A DNA stretch of 64,000 nucleotides. Origin: Sinomonas sp. R1AF57. GTDB lineage: Bacteria; Actinomycetota; Actinomycetes; Actinomycetales; Micrococcaceae. The notes under the pieces were generated by a model, which was not told the origin of the DNA, made no database searches, and saw only the letters and a program-made list of their open reading frames with translations. Positions 1-6,950 of the stretch are shown here, in pieces (within the stretch, counting starts at the first letter, position 1; each line of letters opens with the position of its first letter). The stretch spans positions 3,562,708 through 3,626,707 of the forward strand of contig NZ_CP022463.1 of assembly GCF_002224485.1 (NCBI RefSeq), read 5' to 3'. Made by a program: the position numbers and the translations under genes.

Positions 1-1
1 C

Positions 2-118
2 GGCTTCCCGCTCCAGCGGATCGGCCCGCACGACGTCGAGTGGCTGGGCCCCGCGGTGGCCCGCGCCGCCCTCGCGGCGAGCGCGGCGATCGGCTACCGC
101 TCCCCAGAGATGCATTGA
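2..118 (+). CDS. C-terminal fragment of an unidentified protein
   Basis: An open frame enters from the left edge and ends at TGA 116-118, giving 38 residues (starting GFPLQRIGPHDVEW, ending YRSPEMH). The middle is Ala-rich (VARAALAASAAIGY) and could be a C-terminal helix. It is too short for a family call. It ends only about 10 bases before the operator that precedes the LacI gene, so it may belong to a substrate-catabolism gene cluster that continues to the left of the window. Confidence 0.55.
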   Translation, partial: GFPLQRIGPHDVEWLGPAVARAALAASAAIGYRSPEMH

Positions 119-127
119 TGCAATGTG

Positions 128-157
128 TTTCTGCAACACGTTGACGCGTTGCAGAAA
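128..157. promoter_or_regulatory. Probable LacI-family operator (autoregulatory)
   Basis: A 30-bp dyad with perfect 10-bp arms TTTCTGCAAC and GTTGCAGAAA around a 10-bp centre that itself contains CGT/ACG symmetry. The core TGCAAC...GTTGCA with a central CG-rich step is the usual shape of LacI/GalR operators. It lies 70-100 bases before the LacI start at 226. A smaller dyad CATTG-ATG-CAATG lies just to its left at 112-124. Binding by the adjacent regulator is inferred from position. Confidence 0.7.
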
Positions 158-225
158 TGATGTCACTCTTAGGAGGTCGCTGTGACAGCGACCACAGCTG
201 AACGTGACCGAACGAGGAGGTTCGC

Positions 226-1203
226 ATGGCGACGATCGCCGACATCGCGCAGGCCGCCGGCGTCTCCAAGTCCACCGTGTCCCGCTCGTTCACGCGCCCC
301 GACTCGGTCAACGCCGAGACCCGCGAGCGCATCCTGGCCGTGGCGGCGGATCTGGGCTACCGGCCCGCCCCCGCCAAGGCCGAGACCACCGGAACCATCG
401 CGCTGTTCATCCCGGACATCGCGAACCCCTACTACCCCCCGCTCGTGAAGTCCATCCAGGCTGCGTGCCAGCGGCAGGCGCTCTCGCTGATCGTCGTCGA
501 CGGCGAGGACGACCCCGAGGCAGACGCCGAGGAGCTCGAGCGGGTCATCGGGCGCGTCGACGGGGCCATCGTCTTCGCCCCGAGGCTCGACGCCGGGCGC
601 CTCCGCGCGCTCGACGCCGTCGCGCCCGTCGTGCTCATCAACCACGTCACCGAGGGCCTCCCCTCGGTGATCCTCTCGGCGCCCGAGGGTGCGCGGCAGG
701 CGATCGAACACCTCGCGGCCCTCGGCCACCGGGCGATCGCCTACCTCGCGAGCCGGGAGGACAACTACTCGTCCCGCGTCCGCCTGGCGGCCGCGGAGGA
801 AGCGGCCGACCACCTCGGCGTCACGCTCCGCGTGCTCACCCACGCAGAGCCGACCTACGCTGCCGGCGTCCGGGGCGCGGACCTCGTCCTCGCAGAACCG
901 GTCACGGCAGTGATCGCGCACAACGACCTCATGGCCTTCGGGTGCATGAACCGGCTCATCGACCGCGGCGTCGAGGTCGGCAAGGAAGTCAGCGTCGTCG
1001 GCTTCGACGACATCTGGCTGGCCTCGGCCTCCCGGCCAACCCTCACCACGGTGACCACGCCGTACGAGCGGGGCGGCGCCGTCGCCCTCCGCATGCTCAC
1101 CGAGCGGATCGGCGACCCCGACCGCCCGGCAAGCACCGTCCACCTGTCCGGGGACCTCGTGGTCCGCGGCAGCACTGGCCCCGCGCCGGCCCAGCTCGAC
1201 TGA
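226..1203 (+). CDS. LacI/GalR family transcriptional regulator
   Basis: A 325-residue protein with the family layout: an N-terminal helix-turn-helix and hinge (residues about 3-50, ATIADIAQAAGVSKSTVSRS, then RERILAVAADLGYRP) followed by a periplasmic-binding-protein-like effector domain (GTIALFIPDIANPYY ... VVGFDDIWLASASRPTLTTV). The start at 226 has GAGGAGG at 214-220. A second strong AGGAGG at 171-176 precedes a GTG at 182 in another frame; I regard that frame as a shadow or at most a leader peptide. The effector is probably a small sugar or organic acid taken up by the transporter encoded 58 bases downstream. Family call is firm, ligand unknown. Confidence 0.93.
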   Translation: MATIADIAQAAGVSKSTVSRSFTRPDSVNAETRERILAVAADLGYRPAPAKAETTGTIALFIPDIANPYYPPLVKSIQAACQRQALSLIVVDGEDDPEADAEELERVIGRVDGAIVFAPRLDAGRLRALDAVAPVVLINHVTEGLPSVILSAPEGARQAIEHLAALGHRAIAYLASREDNYSSRVRLAAAEEAADHLGVTLRVLTHAEPTYAAGVRGADLVLAEPVTAVIAHNDLMAFGCMNRLIDRGVEVGKEVSVVGFDDIWLASASRPTLTTVTTPYERGGAVALRMLTERIGDPDRPASTVHLSGDLVVRGSTGPAPAQLD

Positions 1204-1260
1204 CCGGCCACCCCCCTTCCGTTCCACACTTCCGTCCCGCCCCGCATGAAAGGCGAGCAC

Positions 1261-2625
1261 ATGAGCAACCTGCCAGGCAACCTGTCCGGCATCGTCGACC
1301 CGGACGTCAAGACCCCCGAGGAGCAGGAGCGCCGGCTCCGCCGCGCCAAGAAGGCCGCGCTCGCGGCGTTCCTCGGCGGCGCCCTCGAGTACTACGACTT
1401 CTTCGTCTACGCGACAGCGGCGTCGCTCATCTTCTCCAAGATCTTCTTCCCGGCCGGAGACCCGGTCGTGGCGCAGATCTCGGCGTTCGCAACCTTCGGC
1501 CTCGCCTACGTGGCCCGCCCGTTCGGCGCGATCGTGTTCGGCCACCTCGGCGACCGGATCGGGCGCAAGAACACGCTCGTCATGACCCTGGTCCTCATGG
1601 GGGCCGCGACCTTCCTCATCGGCGTCCTGCCGGACTTCCACGCCGCCGGGTACCTCGCCCCGGTCCTCCTCGTCGCGCTGCGCCTCCTGCAGGGCCTCTC
1701 CGCCGGCGCCGAGACCGCAGGTGCCTCCGCGCTGACCATGGAGGAGTCCCCGATCGGGCGCCGCGCGTTCTTCCCGTCCTTCGCGATGAGCGGCATCTCG
1801 ACCGGCATCGTCCTGGCCTCCCTCGTGTTCCTCCCGGTCGCCGCGATGAGCGAGGCCGACCGGCTCGCATGGGGCTGGCGCATCCCGTTCTGGTCCTCGC
1901 TCGTGGTCCTCATCGTCGCGTACCTCGTGCGCCGCTCGCTCGAGGAGCCCGAGGTCTTCGAGGAGAAGGCCCAGCACAAGGACCTCGTGAAGCTGCCCTT
2001 CATGGACATGCTCAAGACGCACCCGGCCCAGTTCTTCCAGGTCGCGCTGATGTCCTTCGAGACCGTCACGAACACGTTCATGCAGTCCTTCGGCCTCGCC
2101 TACGCCGTCTCCGTGGGCATCAACGCCCAGACCATGCTGTGGGTGAGCATCCTCGGGAACGTCATCGCGATCGCCACCCAGCCGCTGTCCGCCTACTTCG
2201 CGGACAAGTTCGGCCGCCGGCCGATCTTCATCGCAGGCATCATCGGCTCCGGCGCGCTGATCTTCGTCTACTTCTGGGCGATCTCGACGGCGAACATCCC
2301 CCTCGTGTTCGTGGTCTCCACGCTCATCACCGCCGGCACCTACGCGATGTCCAATGCGATCTACCCGGCCTGGTTCGCCGAGCTGTTCAACGTCCGCGTC
2401 CGCTACTCGGGCATGGCGATCGGCCTGCAGATCGGCATCCTCTGCGCCGGCTTCACGCCGCTCCTCGGCACCGCGCTCGTCGGTGGCACTGCCGCCAACT
2501 GGGGGCCCGCCGCCTGGATCGTCGCCGGCTCGACCGTCCTGGCCCTCATCGGCGCCCTCTGGGCGCGGGAGACCTACCGGACCCCGATCCACGAGCTGGG
2601 CAACCGGGTCCGCGGCTCGAAGTAG
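1261..2625 (+). CDS. MFS transporter, metabolite:H+ symporter (MHS) type
   Basis: A 454-residue integral membrane protein with about 12 hydrophobic segments. The region LGGALEYYDFFVYATAA and the loop GHLGDRIGRKN, followed by RLLQGLSAGAETAGAS, are typical of the MHS branch (ProP, ShiA, KgtP relatives) that import organic acids or betaine-like solutes with protons. I start at ATG 1261 rather than the in-frame ATG at 1246, because AAAGGCG (1249-1255) sits six bases before 1261. It follows the LacI gene after 57 bases and probably shares its transcript, so its substrate is likely the LacI effector. Substrate cannot be read from the sequence. Confidence 0.9.
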   Translation: MSNLPGNLSGIVDPDVKTPEEQERRLRRAKKAALAAFLGGALEYYDFFVYATAASLIFSKIFFPAGDPVVAQISAFATFGLAYVARPFGAIVFGHLGDRIGRKNTLVMTLVLMGAATFLIGVLPDFHAAGYLAPVLLVALRLLQGLSAGAETAGASALTMEESPIGRRAFFPSFAMSGISTGIVLASLVFLPVAAMSEADRLAWGWRIPFWSSLVVLIVAYLVRRSLEEPEVFEEKAQHKDLVKLPFMDMLKTHPAQFFQVALMSFETVTNTFMQSFGLAYAVSVGINAQTMLWVSILGNVIAIATQPLSAYFADKFGRRPIFIAGIIGSGALIFVYFWAISTANIPLVFVVSTLITAGTYAMSNAIYPAWFAELFNVRVRYSGMAIGLQIGILCAGFTPLLGTALVGGTAANWGPAAWIVAGSTVLALIGALWARETYRTPIHELGNRVRGSK

Positions 2626-2665
2626 GGACCTGACCCCGCAACAGCAGGGACGCGACTCCGCAAGG

Positions 2666-2715
2666 GCAGGGAAATGACCCCTCAACGCAACAACGTTGAG
2701 GGGTCATTTCCCTGC
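2666..2715. terminator. Bidirectional hairpin between convergent genes
   Basis: Perfect 22-bp inverted repeat (arms 2666-2687 and 2694-2715, containing AAATGACCCCTCAACG) with a 6-base loop CAACAA. It lies exactly between the convergent transporter and GH15 genes and can form a strong hairpin in either transcript. There is no clear T-run, so termination is inferred from position and stem strength. The 40 bases to its left carry degenerate related pieces (CTGACCCCGCAACAGCAGGG), suggesting a dispersed intergenic repeat. Confidence 0.7.
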
Positions 2716-2724
2716 GTTGGGGGG

Positions 2725-4536
2725 TCAGGCCTGTTGCTGCCCGTGGTTCTTCCTCACGGGCGCGTCGCTGTCGCGGGCGTCGCCCTGGTGCAGCTGGAGG
2801 GCCGTGGTGATGAGGGCGAAGTGGCTGAAGGCCTGCGGGGTGTTCCCCAGCTGGCGGGACGCCTGGGGGTCCCACTCCTCGCTGAAGAGTCCCACGTCGT
2901 TGCGCAGGCTCAGGAGGCGTTCGAAGAGCTCGCCGGCCTCGTCGCGCCGCCCCGCGCCGATCAGCGCCTCGACGAGCCAGAACGAGCACGCCACGAACAC
3001 GCCCTCGCGGCCGGGGAGGCCGTCGTCGCTGGCCTCGGGCCGGTAGCGCAGCACGAACCCGTCCTCGGTGAGCTCCCGCTGGACCGCCTCGATGGTGCCG
3101 ACAACCCTCGGGTCGTCCTTCGGCAGGAAGCCCACGCGCGGGATCAGGAGCAGGCTCGCGTCGAGCTCGTCGCTGCCGTACGACTGGACGAACGTGTTGC
3201 GCTTCTCGTCGAACCCGTGGCGCATGACGTCGTCGTGGATCCGGTCGCGCAGCTCGGCCCACCGGTCCGCGGGACCGGGCAGGCCGGACTTCCGGATCCC
3301 CTTCACCATGCGGTCCGCGCCCGCCCACGCCATCACCTTCGAATGGGTGAAGTGCCGCCGCGGTCCGCGCATCTCCCACAGGCCGTTGTCCGGCTGGTCC
3401 CAGATCTTCTCGAGGTGCTCCATGATCGCGGTCTGCAGGTCCCACGACTCGTCGTGGTCAGCCACGAGCGTGTTGCGGGTCAGGGCGAGGCCGTCCAGGA
3501 CCTCGCCCCAGACGTCGAGCTGGAACTGGCCGGCGGCGGCGTTGCCCGTGCGGACGGGCTTCGACCCCTCGTAGCCCGAGAGCCAGCCGAGCTCCGCCTC
3601 CGGCAGCCGGCGCGCCCCGTGGAGCGAGTACATGATCTGGAGGTCCGCGGGATCACCGGCGACGGCGCGGAGCAGCCAGTTCCGCCACGCCACCGCCTCG
3701 TCGGTGTAGCCGCCGGCCATGAGGGACTGCAGGGTCCACGTCGCGTCCCGCAGCCAGCAGTACCGGTAGTCCCAGTTCCTCGGGCCGCCGATCTGCTCCG
3801 GCAGCGAGGTCGTCGCCGCCGCGACGATGCCGCCCGTGGGCATGTAGGTGAGCGCCTTGAGGGTGATGAGGGAGCGCTGGACGGCATCGCGGTGCGGTCC
3901 CCCCGCCTTGCTCTTCGACGACCACCCCGTCCAGTAGTCGGTGGTCCCCTTCAGGACCTTGTCCGGATCCACCGTCCGGGGCTGCTGCGCGTGGCTGGGC
4001 CCCCACGTGAGCACGAACGACGCCCGCTCCCCCTCGCCCACGGTGAACTCGCCGACGGTCCGCATGTGCTCGCCGTGGACCGGGACGTCGCTCGCCAGAT
4101 AGACCGAGTCCGGGCCCGCGACCGCGTGCAGGCCCCTGTCGCTGCGGCGGACCCACGGCACGATGTGCCCGTAGTCGAACCGCAGGACGAGCTCGAGGGC
4201 CATCGTCACCGAGCCGCGGATGCCCTCGACGATCCTCACGAGGTCGGCCACCCCGTCCCTCGGTGGCATGAAGTCCAGGACCCGCACCGCGCCGTCGTCC
4301 GTCTCCCACTCGGTCTCCAGCACGAGGGTGCTGTCCCGGTACTGCCGGCGCGCGCACGTCGTGGCGCCCTTCGGGGCGAGCAGCCAGCGGCCGGCCTCGG
4401 GGTCCGCGAGCAGCGCGGCGAAGCAGGCCGGGGAGTCGAAGTTGGGCAGGCAGAGCCAGTCGATGGATCCGTCCCTCCCCACGAGGGCCGCCGTGTGGAG
4501 GTCGCCGATGATCGCGTAGTCCTCGATCCGGCTCAT
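2725..4536 (-). CDS. GH15 family glycoside hydrolase (glucoamylase/trehalase-like)
   Basis: A 603-residue cytoplasmic protein without signal peptide. The N-terminus (MSRIEDYAIIGDLHTAALVG, then DGSIDWLCLPNFDSPACFAALL) and the (alpha/alpha)6-barrel motifs GGPRNWDYRYCWLRDATWT, GNAAAGQFQLDVWGE and the C-terminal FSEEWDP are those of bacterial GH15 enzymes, which release glucose from alpha-glucans or trehalose by inversion. Acidic residues in LRDATW and SEEWDP are candidate catalytic positions. The start at 4536 is one base after the stop of the upstream glucose dehydrogenase, so translation is probably coupled. An in-frame ATG at 4575 would overlap that gene and is less likely. Substrate (maltodextrin or trehalose) is unresolved. 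A second GH15 gene lies at 43380. Confidence 0.9.
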   Translation of the reverse strand: MSRIEDYAIIGDLHTAALVGRDGSIDWLCLPNFDSPACFAALLADPEAGRWLLAPKGATTCARRQYRDSTLVLETEWETDDGAVRVLDFMPPRDGVADLVRIVEGIRGSVTMALELVLRFDYGHIVPWVRRSDRGLHAVAGPDSVYLASDVPVHGEHMRTVGEFTVGEGERASFVLTWGPSHAQQPRTVDPDKVLKGTTDYWTGWSSKSKAGGPHRDAVQRSLITLKALTYMPTGGIVAAATTSLPEQIGGPRNWDYRYCWLRDATWTLQSLMAGGYTDEAVAWRNWLLRAVAGDPADLQIMYSLHGARRLPEAELGWLSGYEGSKPVRTGNAAAGQFQLDVWGEVLDGLALTRNTLVADHDESWDLQTAIMEHLEKIWDQPDNGLWEMRGPRRHFTHSKVMAWAGADRMVKGIRKSGLPGPADRWAELRDRIHDDVMRHGFDEKRNTFVQSYGSDELDASLLLIPRVGFLPKDDPRVVGTIEAVQRELTEDGFVLRYRPEASDDGLPGREGVFVACSFWLVEALIGAGRRDEAGELFERLLSLRNDVGLFSEEWDPQASRQLGNTPQAFSHFALITTALQLHQGDARDSDAPVRKNHGQQQA

Positions 4537-4537
4537 C

Positions 4538-5587
4538 TCAGGCCGCCTTGAGGTCCAGGACCACCTTGACGTCATGCTCCTGGTGGTCGAAGGCCTGCGC
4601 GAAGTCGACGAGCGGCACCCGCCGCGTGATCAGGCGAGCCAGCCAGTCGGCGTCGGCCTTCGCCAGGGCCGCGGCGGCGGCCTCGTAGTGGCTGCGGTTC
4701 GCGTTGACCGAGCCGAAGACGACGTCGTTGCCCAGGACGGCCTCCCGGTTGGCCGCCCCTACGTCCACGGGCAGCGTCTTCCCGATCGAGGAGACGCCGG
4801 TGAGGCACGTGATGGCGTCGAGCGCGTGCTCCGTGATCGTCTCCATCACCACGGAGGGGACGCCGGTGCACTCGATGAGCACGTCCGCGCGGACGCCCGA
4901 ATCCGTGAGCGAGTCCGTGTGGTAGGTCGCGCCGAGGTCCCGGACGAGGTCCGGCTTGGGGCCGTCGGTCACCCGGTCGTAGACGTGGACCTCGAGCCCA
5001 CGCTGTGTGGCGAGCAGCGCGGCCAGCAGCCCAACCGGCCCGGCGCCGGTCACCACGGCGACCTTCGGATCGTAGAACGCGCGCTTGCCGATGGCCTCGG
5101 CGTGCTGCCACGCCTTGGCGACGATGGTCGTGGGCTCGAGGAGGACGCCGATCTGCTCGAGGCCCCGGTCCAGCTTCACGAGCGCATCGGCGTCGGCCCG
5201 GTAGCGTTCGCGCGCGAACCCATTCAGCCCCTTGATGCCATGCTCGGTGTACTTGCCGTTGCGGCACATGTCCCACTGCCCCGCGGCGCAGGCCTCGCAC
5301 GGCACCGGGTCGGGGCGCCGCACGATCCCGACGACGAGGTCTCCCTCGGCCAGGCCCGAGCCTTCGGGGGACGAGACGACCCGGCCGAGGTTCTCGTGGC
5401 CGAGGACCAGGTGTTTGGCCCCCGGGGGGGCCTCGCCGTACTGGGCGGAGACGATCTCCTTGTCCGTCCCGCAGAGGCCGACCGCGAGGGTCTCGACCAG
5501 GACCTCCCCTTCCGACTCCGCAGGCTCGTCCATCTCGAGCAGTTCCAGGGAGTCCTTCACGCCCGGCGTCACACCCAATGCCTTCAC
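4538..5587 (-). CDS. Glucose 1-dehydrogenase-like zinc MDR dehydrogenase
   Basis: A 349-residue medium-chain dehydrogenase. It has GLCGTDKE and HLVLGHENLG (catalytic zinc region), CEACAAGQWDMCRNG (a reduced cysteine lobe), YTEHGIKGLNGFARERY, which is characteristic of the archaeal/bacterial glucose 1-dehydrogenase branch, and the Rossmann motif TGAGPVGLLAALLA. It should oxidise glucose to gluconolactone with NAD(P)+. GTG 5587 is preferred over GTG 5605 because GAGGTG (5594-5599) lies six bases upstream and the protein then begins VKALGVTPG as in the family. Coupling to the downstream GH15 gene suggests glucose liberated by that enzyme is its substrate; this is inference. Confidence 0.87.
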   Translation of the reverse strand: MKALGVTPGVKDSLELLEMDEPAESEGEVLVETLAVGLCGTDKEIVSAQYGEAPPGAKHLVLGHENLGRVVSSPEGSGLAEGDLVVGIVRRPDPVPCEACAAGQWDMCRNGKYTEHGIKGLNGFARERYRADADALVKLDRGLEQIGVLLEPTTIVAKAWQHAEAIGKRAFYDPKVAVVTGAGPVGLLAALLATQRGLEVHVYDRVTDGPKPDLVRDLGATYHTDSLTDSGVRADVLIECTGVPSVVMETITEHALDAITCLTGVSSIGKTLPVDVGAANREAVLGNDVVFGSVNANRSHYEAAAAALAKADADWLARLITRRVPLVDFAQAFDHQEHDVKVVLDLKAA

Positions 5588-5700
5588 CAGATTCACCTCG
5601 CACACGATCGCGCTCGCACCTCTTGCGGACGCTCACGCCTTCCCCTGCGTGGGGTGCGGTGAAACGCATTCCCAGCCTCCGCGCAGGCGGCGCGGCCGAG

Positions 5701-6195
5701 TCAGGCCGAAGCGGGGTGCAGGATGCCCTCGAGCCAGCGCGCGTTGACCTGGCGCGCCTCGGCCTCGAGCAGGCCGCCCTCGACGCCGATCCCGGCGGCG
5801 CGGAGCGTCTGGGCACCGCCCCGGGCGAGCGGGTTCGGGTCGGAGAGCGCGTACACCACGCGGTCCACGCCCGCCGCGATGAGCGCCTGGGCGCAGGGTC
5901 CCGTGCGTCCGGTGTGGTTGCACGGTTCGAGCGTGACGAGTGCGATCGTGCCGCGGGCCGCCTCGCCGGCCCGTGCGAGCGCGTCCGCCTCGGCGTGGGC
6001 CGTCCCGGCGCCGCGGTGGAAGCCCTCGGCGACCAGCTCGCCGTCGTGCGTCAGCAGCACGCAGCCCACGCGCGGGTTCGGGCCGAGCGGGACGCCCGGG
6101 GTCGCGGCGAGCTGCAGCGCGCGCCGCATCGCCTCCTCCTCGCTGTAGCGCACGACGCCGGCCGCGGCCTCGGGCGGGGACAGGACCTCGGTCAC
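5701..6195 (-). CDS. Stand-alone riboflavin-type pyrimidine deaminase (RibD N-domain only)
   Basis: A 164-residue protein matching only the deaminase half of RibD: GPNPRVGCVLL, the zinc motif HAEADAL, and EPCNHTGRTGPCAQAL with both cysteines, ending shortly after VNARWLEG, where bifunctional RibD proteins (about 350 residues) continue into the reductase domain. It should deaminate 2,5-diamino-6-ribosylamino-pyrimidinone phosphate, step two of riboflavin synthesis, but a reductase must come from elsewhere. The GTG start overlaps the stop of the GTP cyclohydrolase II gene (GTGA), so the two are co-translated. No reductase remnant is seen between its stop and the glucose dehydrogenase start. Confidence 0.88.
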   Translation of the reverse strand: MTEVLSPPEAAAGVVRYSEEEAMRRALQLAATPGVPLGPNPRVGCVLLTHDGELVAEGFHRGAGTAHAEADALARAGEAARGTIALVTLEPCNHTGRTGPCAQALIAAGVDRVVYALSDPNPLARGGAQTLRAAGIGVEGGLLEAEARQVNARWLEGILHPASA

Positions 6196-6863
6196 GCGGT
6201 CACCCCCAGGGAGAAGGCTGCGTCGAGGTCGATGCTGTGGGAAGTGTGGTCCCGCTTCGCGGCGAGGTAGCGGACGTTGGATGCCGAGACGTGGACGCCC
6301 GTGGGGACACGCTCCGCGACCGCGACGCCCAGCCGCTCGAGCTGGTCAGCCTTGTCCGGATTGTTGGAGAGCAGGCGGATCTGCCCGACTCCCACCGCGG
6401 CGAGCATCTGGGCGGCGGCCGTGTAGTCGCGCTCGTCCTCGCCGTGGCCGAGCGCAGTGTTGGCCTCGTAGGTGTCGAGGCCGGCGTCCTGGAGCGCATA
6501 GGCGTCGAGCTTGGAGTACAGCCCGATCCCCCGGCCCTCCTGGCGGAGGTAGAGGAGGAAGCCGCCGGCCTCGGTGATGCGCTCGGCGGCCTCGCGGAGC
6601 TGGGGCCCGCAGTCGCAGCGCTGGGAGCCGAACACGTCCCCGGTGAGGCACTCGCTGTGGGGGCGGACGAGCGGGACGGGGGCCGCGGCGTCATGCGCCT
6701 CCCAGCCGCCGAGGCCGAGGAGCAGGTGCTCCTTGCCGTCGGCAAGGCCGTGGAACGTGAAGACGTCGGCAGTGGTCTGGTAGCCGTCGGGGAAGCGCAG
6801 TGGGACGCGGACGCGGGTGCGGACGGCGGCGGCGGAACCGTGCGGGGCGGCGGGCTGGGACAT
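6192..6863 (-). CDS. ribA: GTP cyclohydrolase II
   Basis: A 223-residue monofunctional GTP cyclohydrolase II, converting GTP to the diaminopyrimidine precursor of riboflavin. Seen are PLVRPHSECLTGDVFGSQRC with the adjacent DCG (zinc cysteines), RQEGRGIGL (catalytic Arg), and SNNPDK followed by RVPTGVHVSASNVRYLAAKRD. There is no N-terminal DHBP synthase (RibB) domain, which actinobacteria usually fuse to RibA in the main rib operon. ATG 6863 is chosen because GGAGAG lies seven bases upstream; upstream in-frame ATG codons fall inside the dyad 6872-6927. Together with the deaminase it forms a two-gene accessory rib unit. Confidence 0.92.
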   Translation of the reverse strand: MSQPAAPHGSAAAVRTRVRVPLRFPDGYQTTADVFTFHGLADGKEHLLLGLGGWEAHDAAAPVPLVRPHSECLTGDVFGSQRCDCGPQLREAAERITEAGGFLLYLRQEGRGIGLYSKLDAYALQDAGLDTYEANTALGHGEDERDYTAAAQMLAAVGVGQIRLLSNNPDKADQLERLGVAVAERVPTGVHVSASNVRYLAAKRDHTSHSIDLDAAFSLGVTA

Positions 6864-6871
6864 GGACTCTC

Positions 6872-6927
6872 CAATGCTTGAATCTTCAATCAATCCTACG
6901 GCGGATTGGTTGAGGCATCAAGCATTG
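6872..6927. promoter_or_regulatory. Nested dyad upstream of the ribA-deaminase pair
   Basis: Outer perfect 10-bp arms CAATGCTTGA (6872-6881) and TCAAGCATTG (6918-6927) enclose an inner imperfect inverted repeat CAATCAATCC / GGATTGGTTG. The outer arm ends eight bases before the ribA start. It has the look of a MarR-type operator or an mRNA hairpin hiding the ribosome site. It does not contain conserved FMN-riboswitch segments. Function is inferred only from symmetry and position. Confidence 0.5.
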
Positions 6928-6950
6928 GCGTTGTTCGTGACGTCGACGTC

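Noticed and set aside
182..448. An 88-residue plus-strand frame with its own strong AGGAGG upstream
   Set aside because: It overlaps the LacI gene in another frame and reads as Pro/Arg/Ser low complexity; at most its first codons form a leader peptide.
169..2685. An 838-residue minus-strand open frame opposite the LacI and MFS genes
   Set aside because: It is the antisense shadow of two clear plus-strand genes; composition is Arg/Asp/Gly-rich with no domain, as expected in very GC-rich DNA.
6864..6950. FMN riboswitch before ribA
   Set aside because: The region is too short and lacks the conserved RFN segments; only a simple nested dyad is seen.
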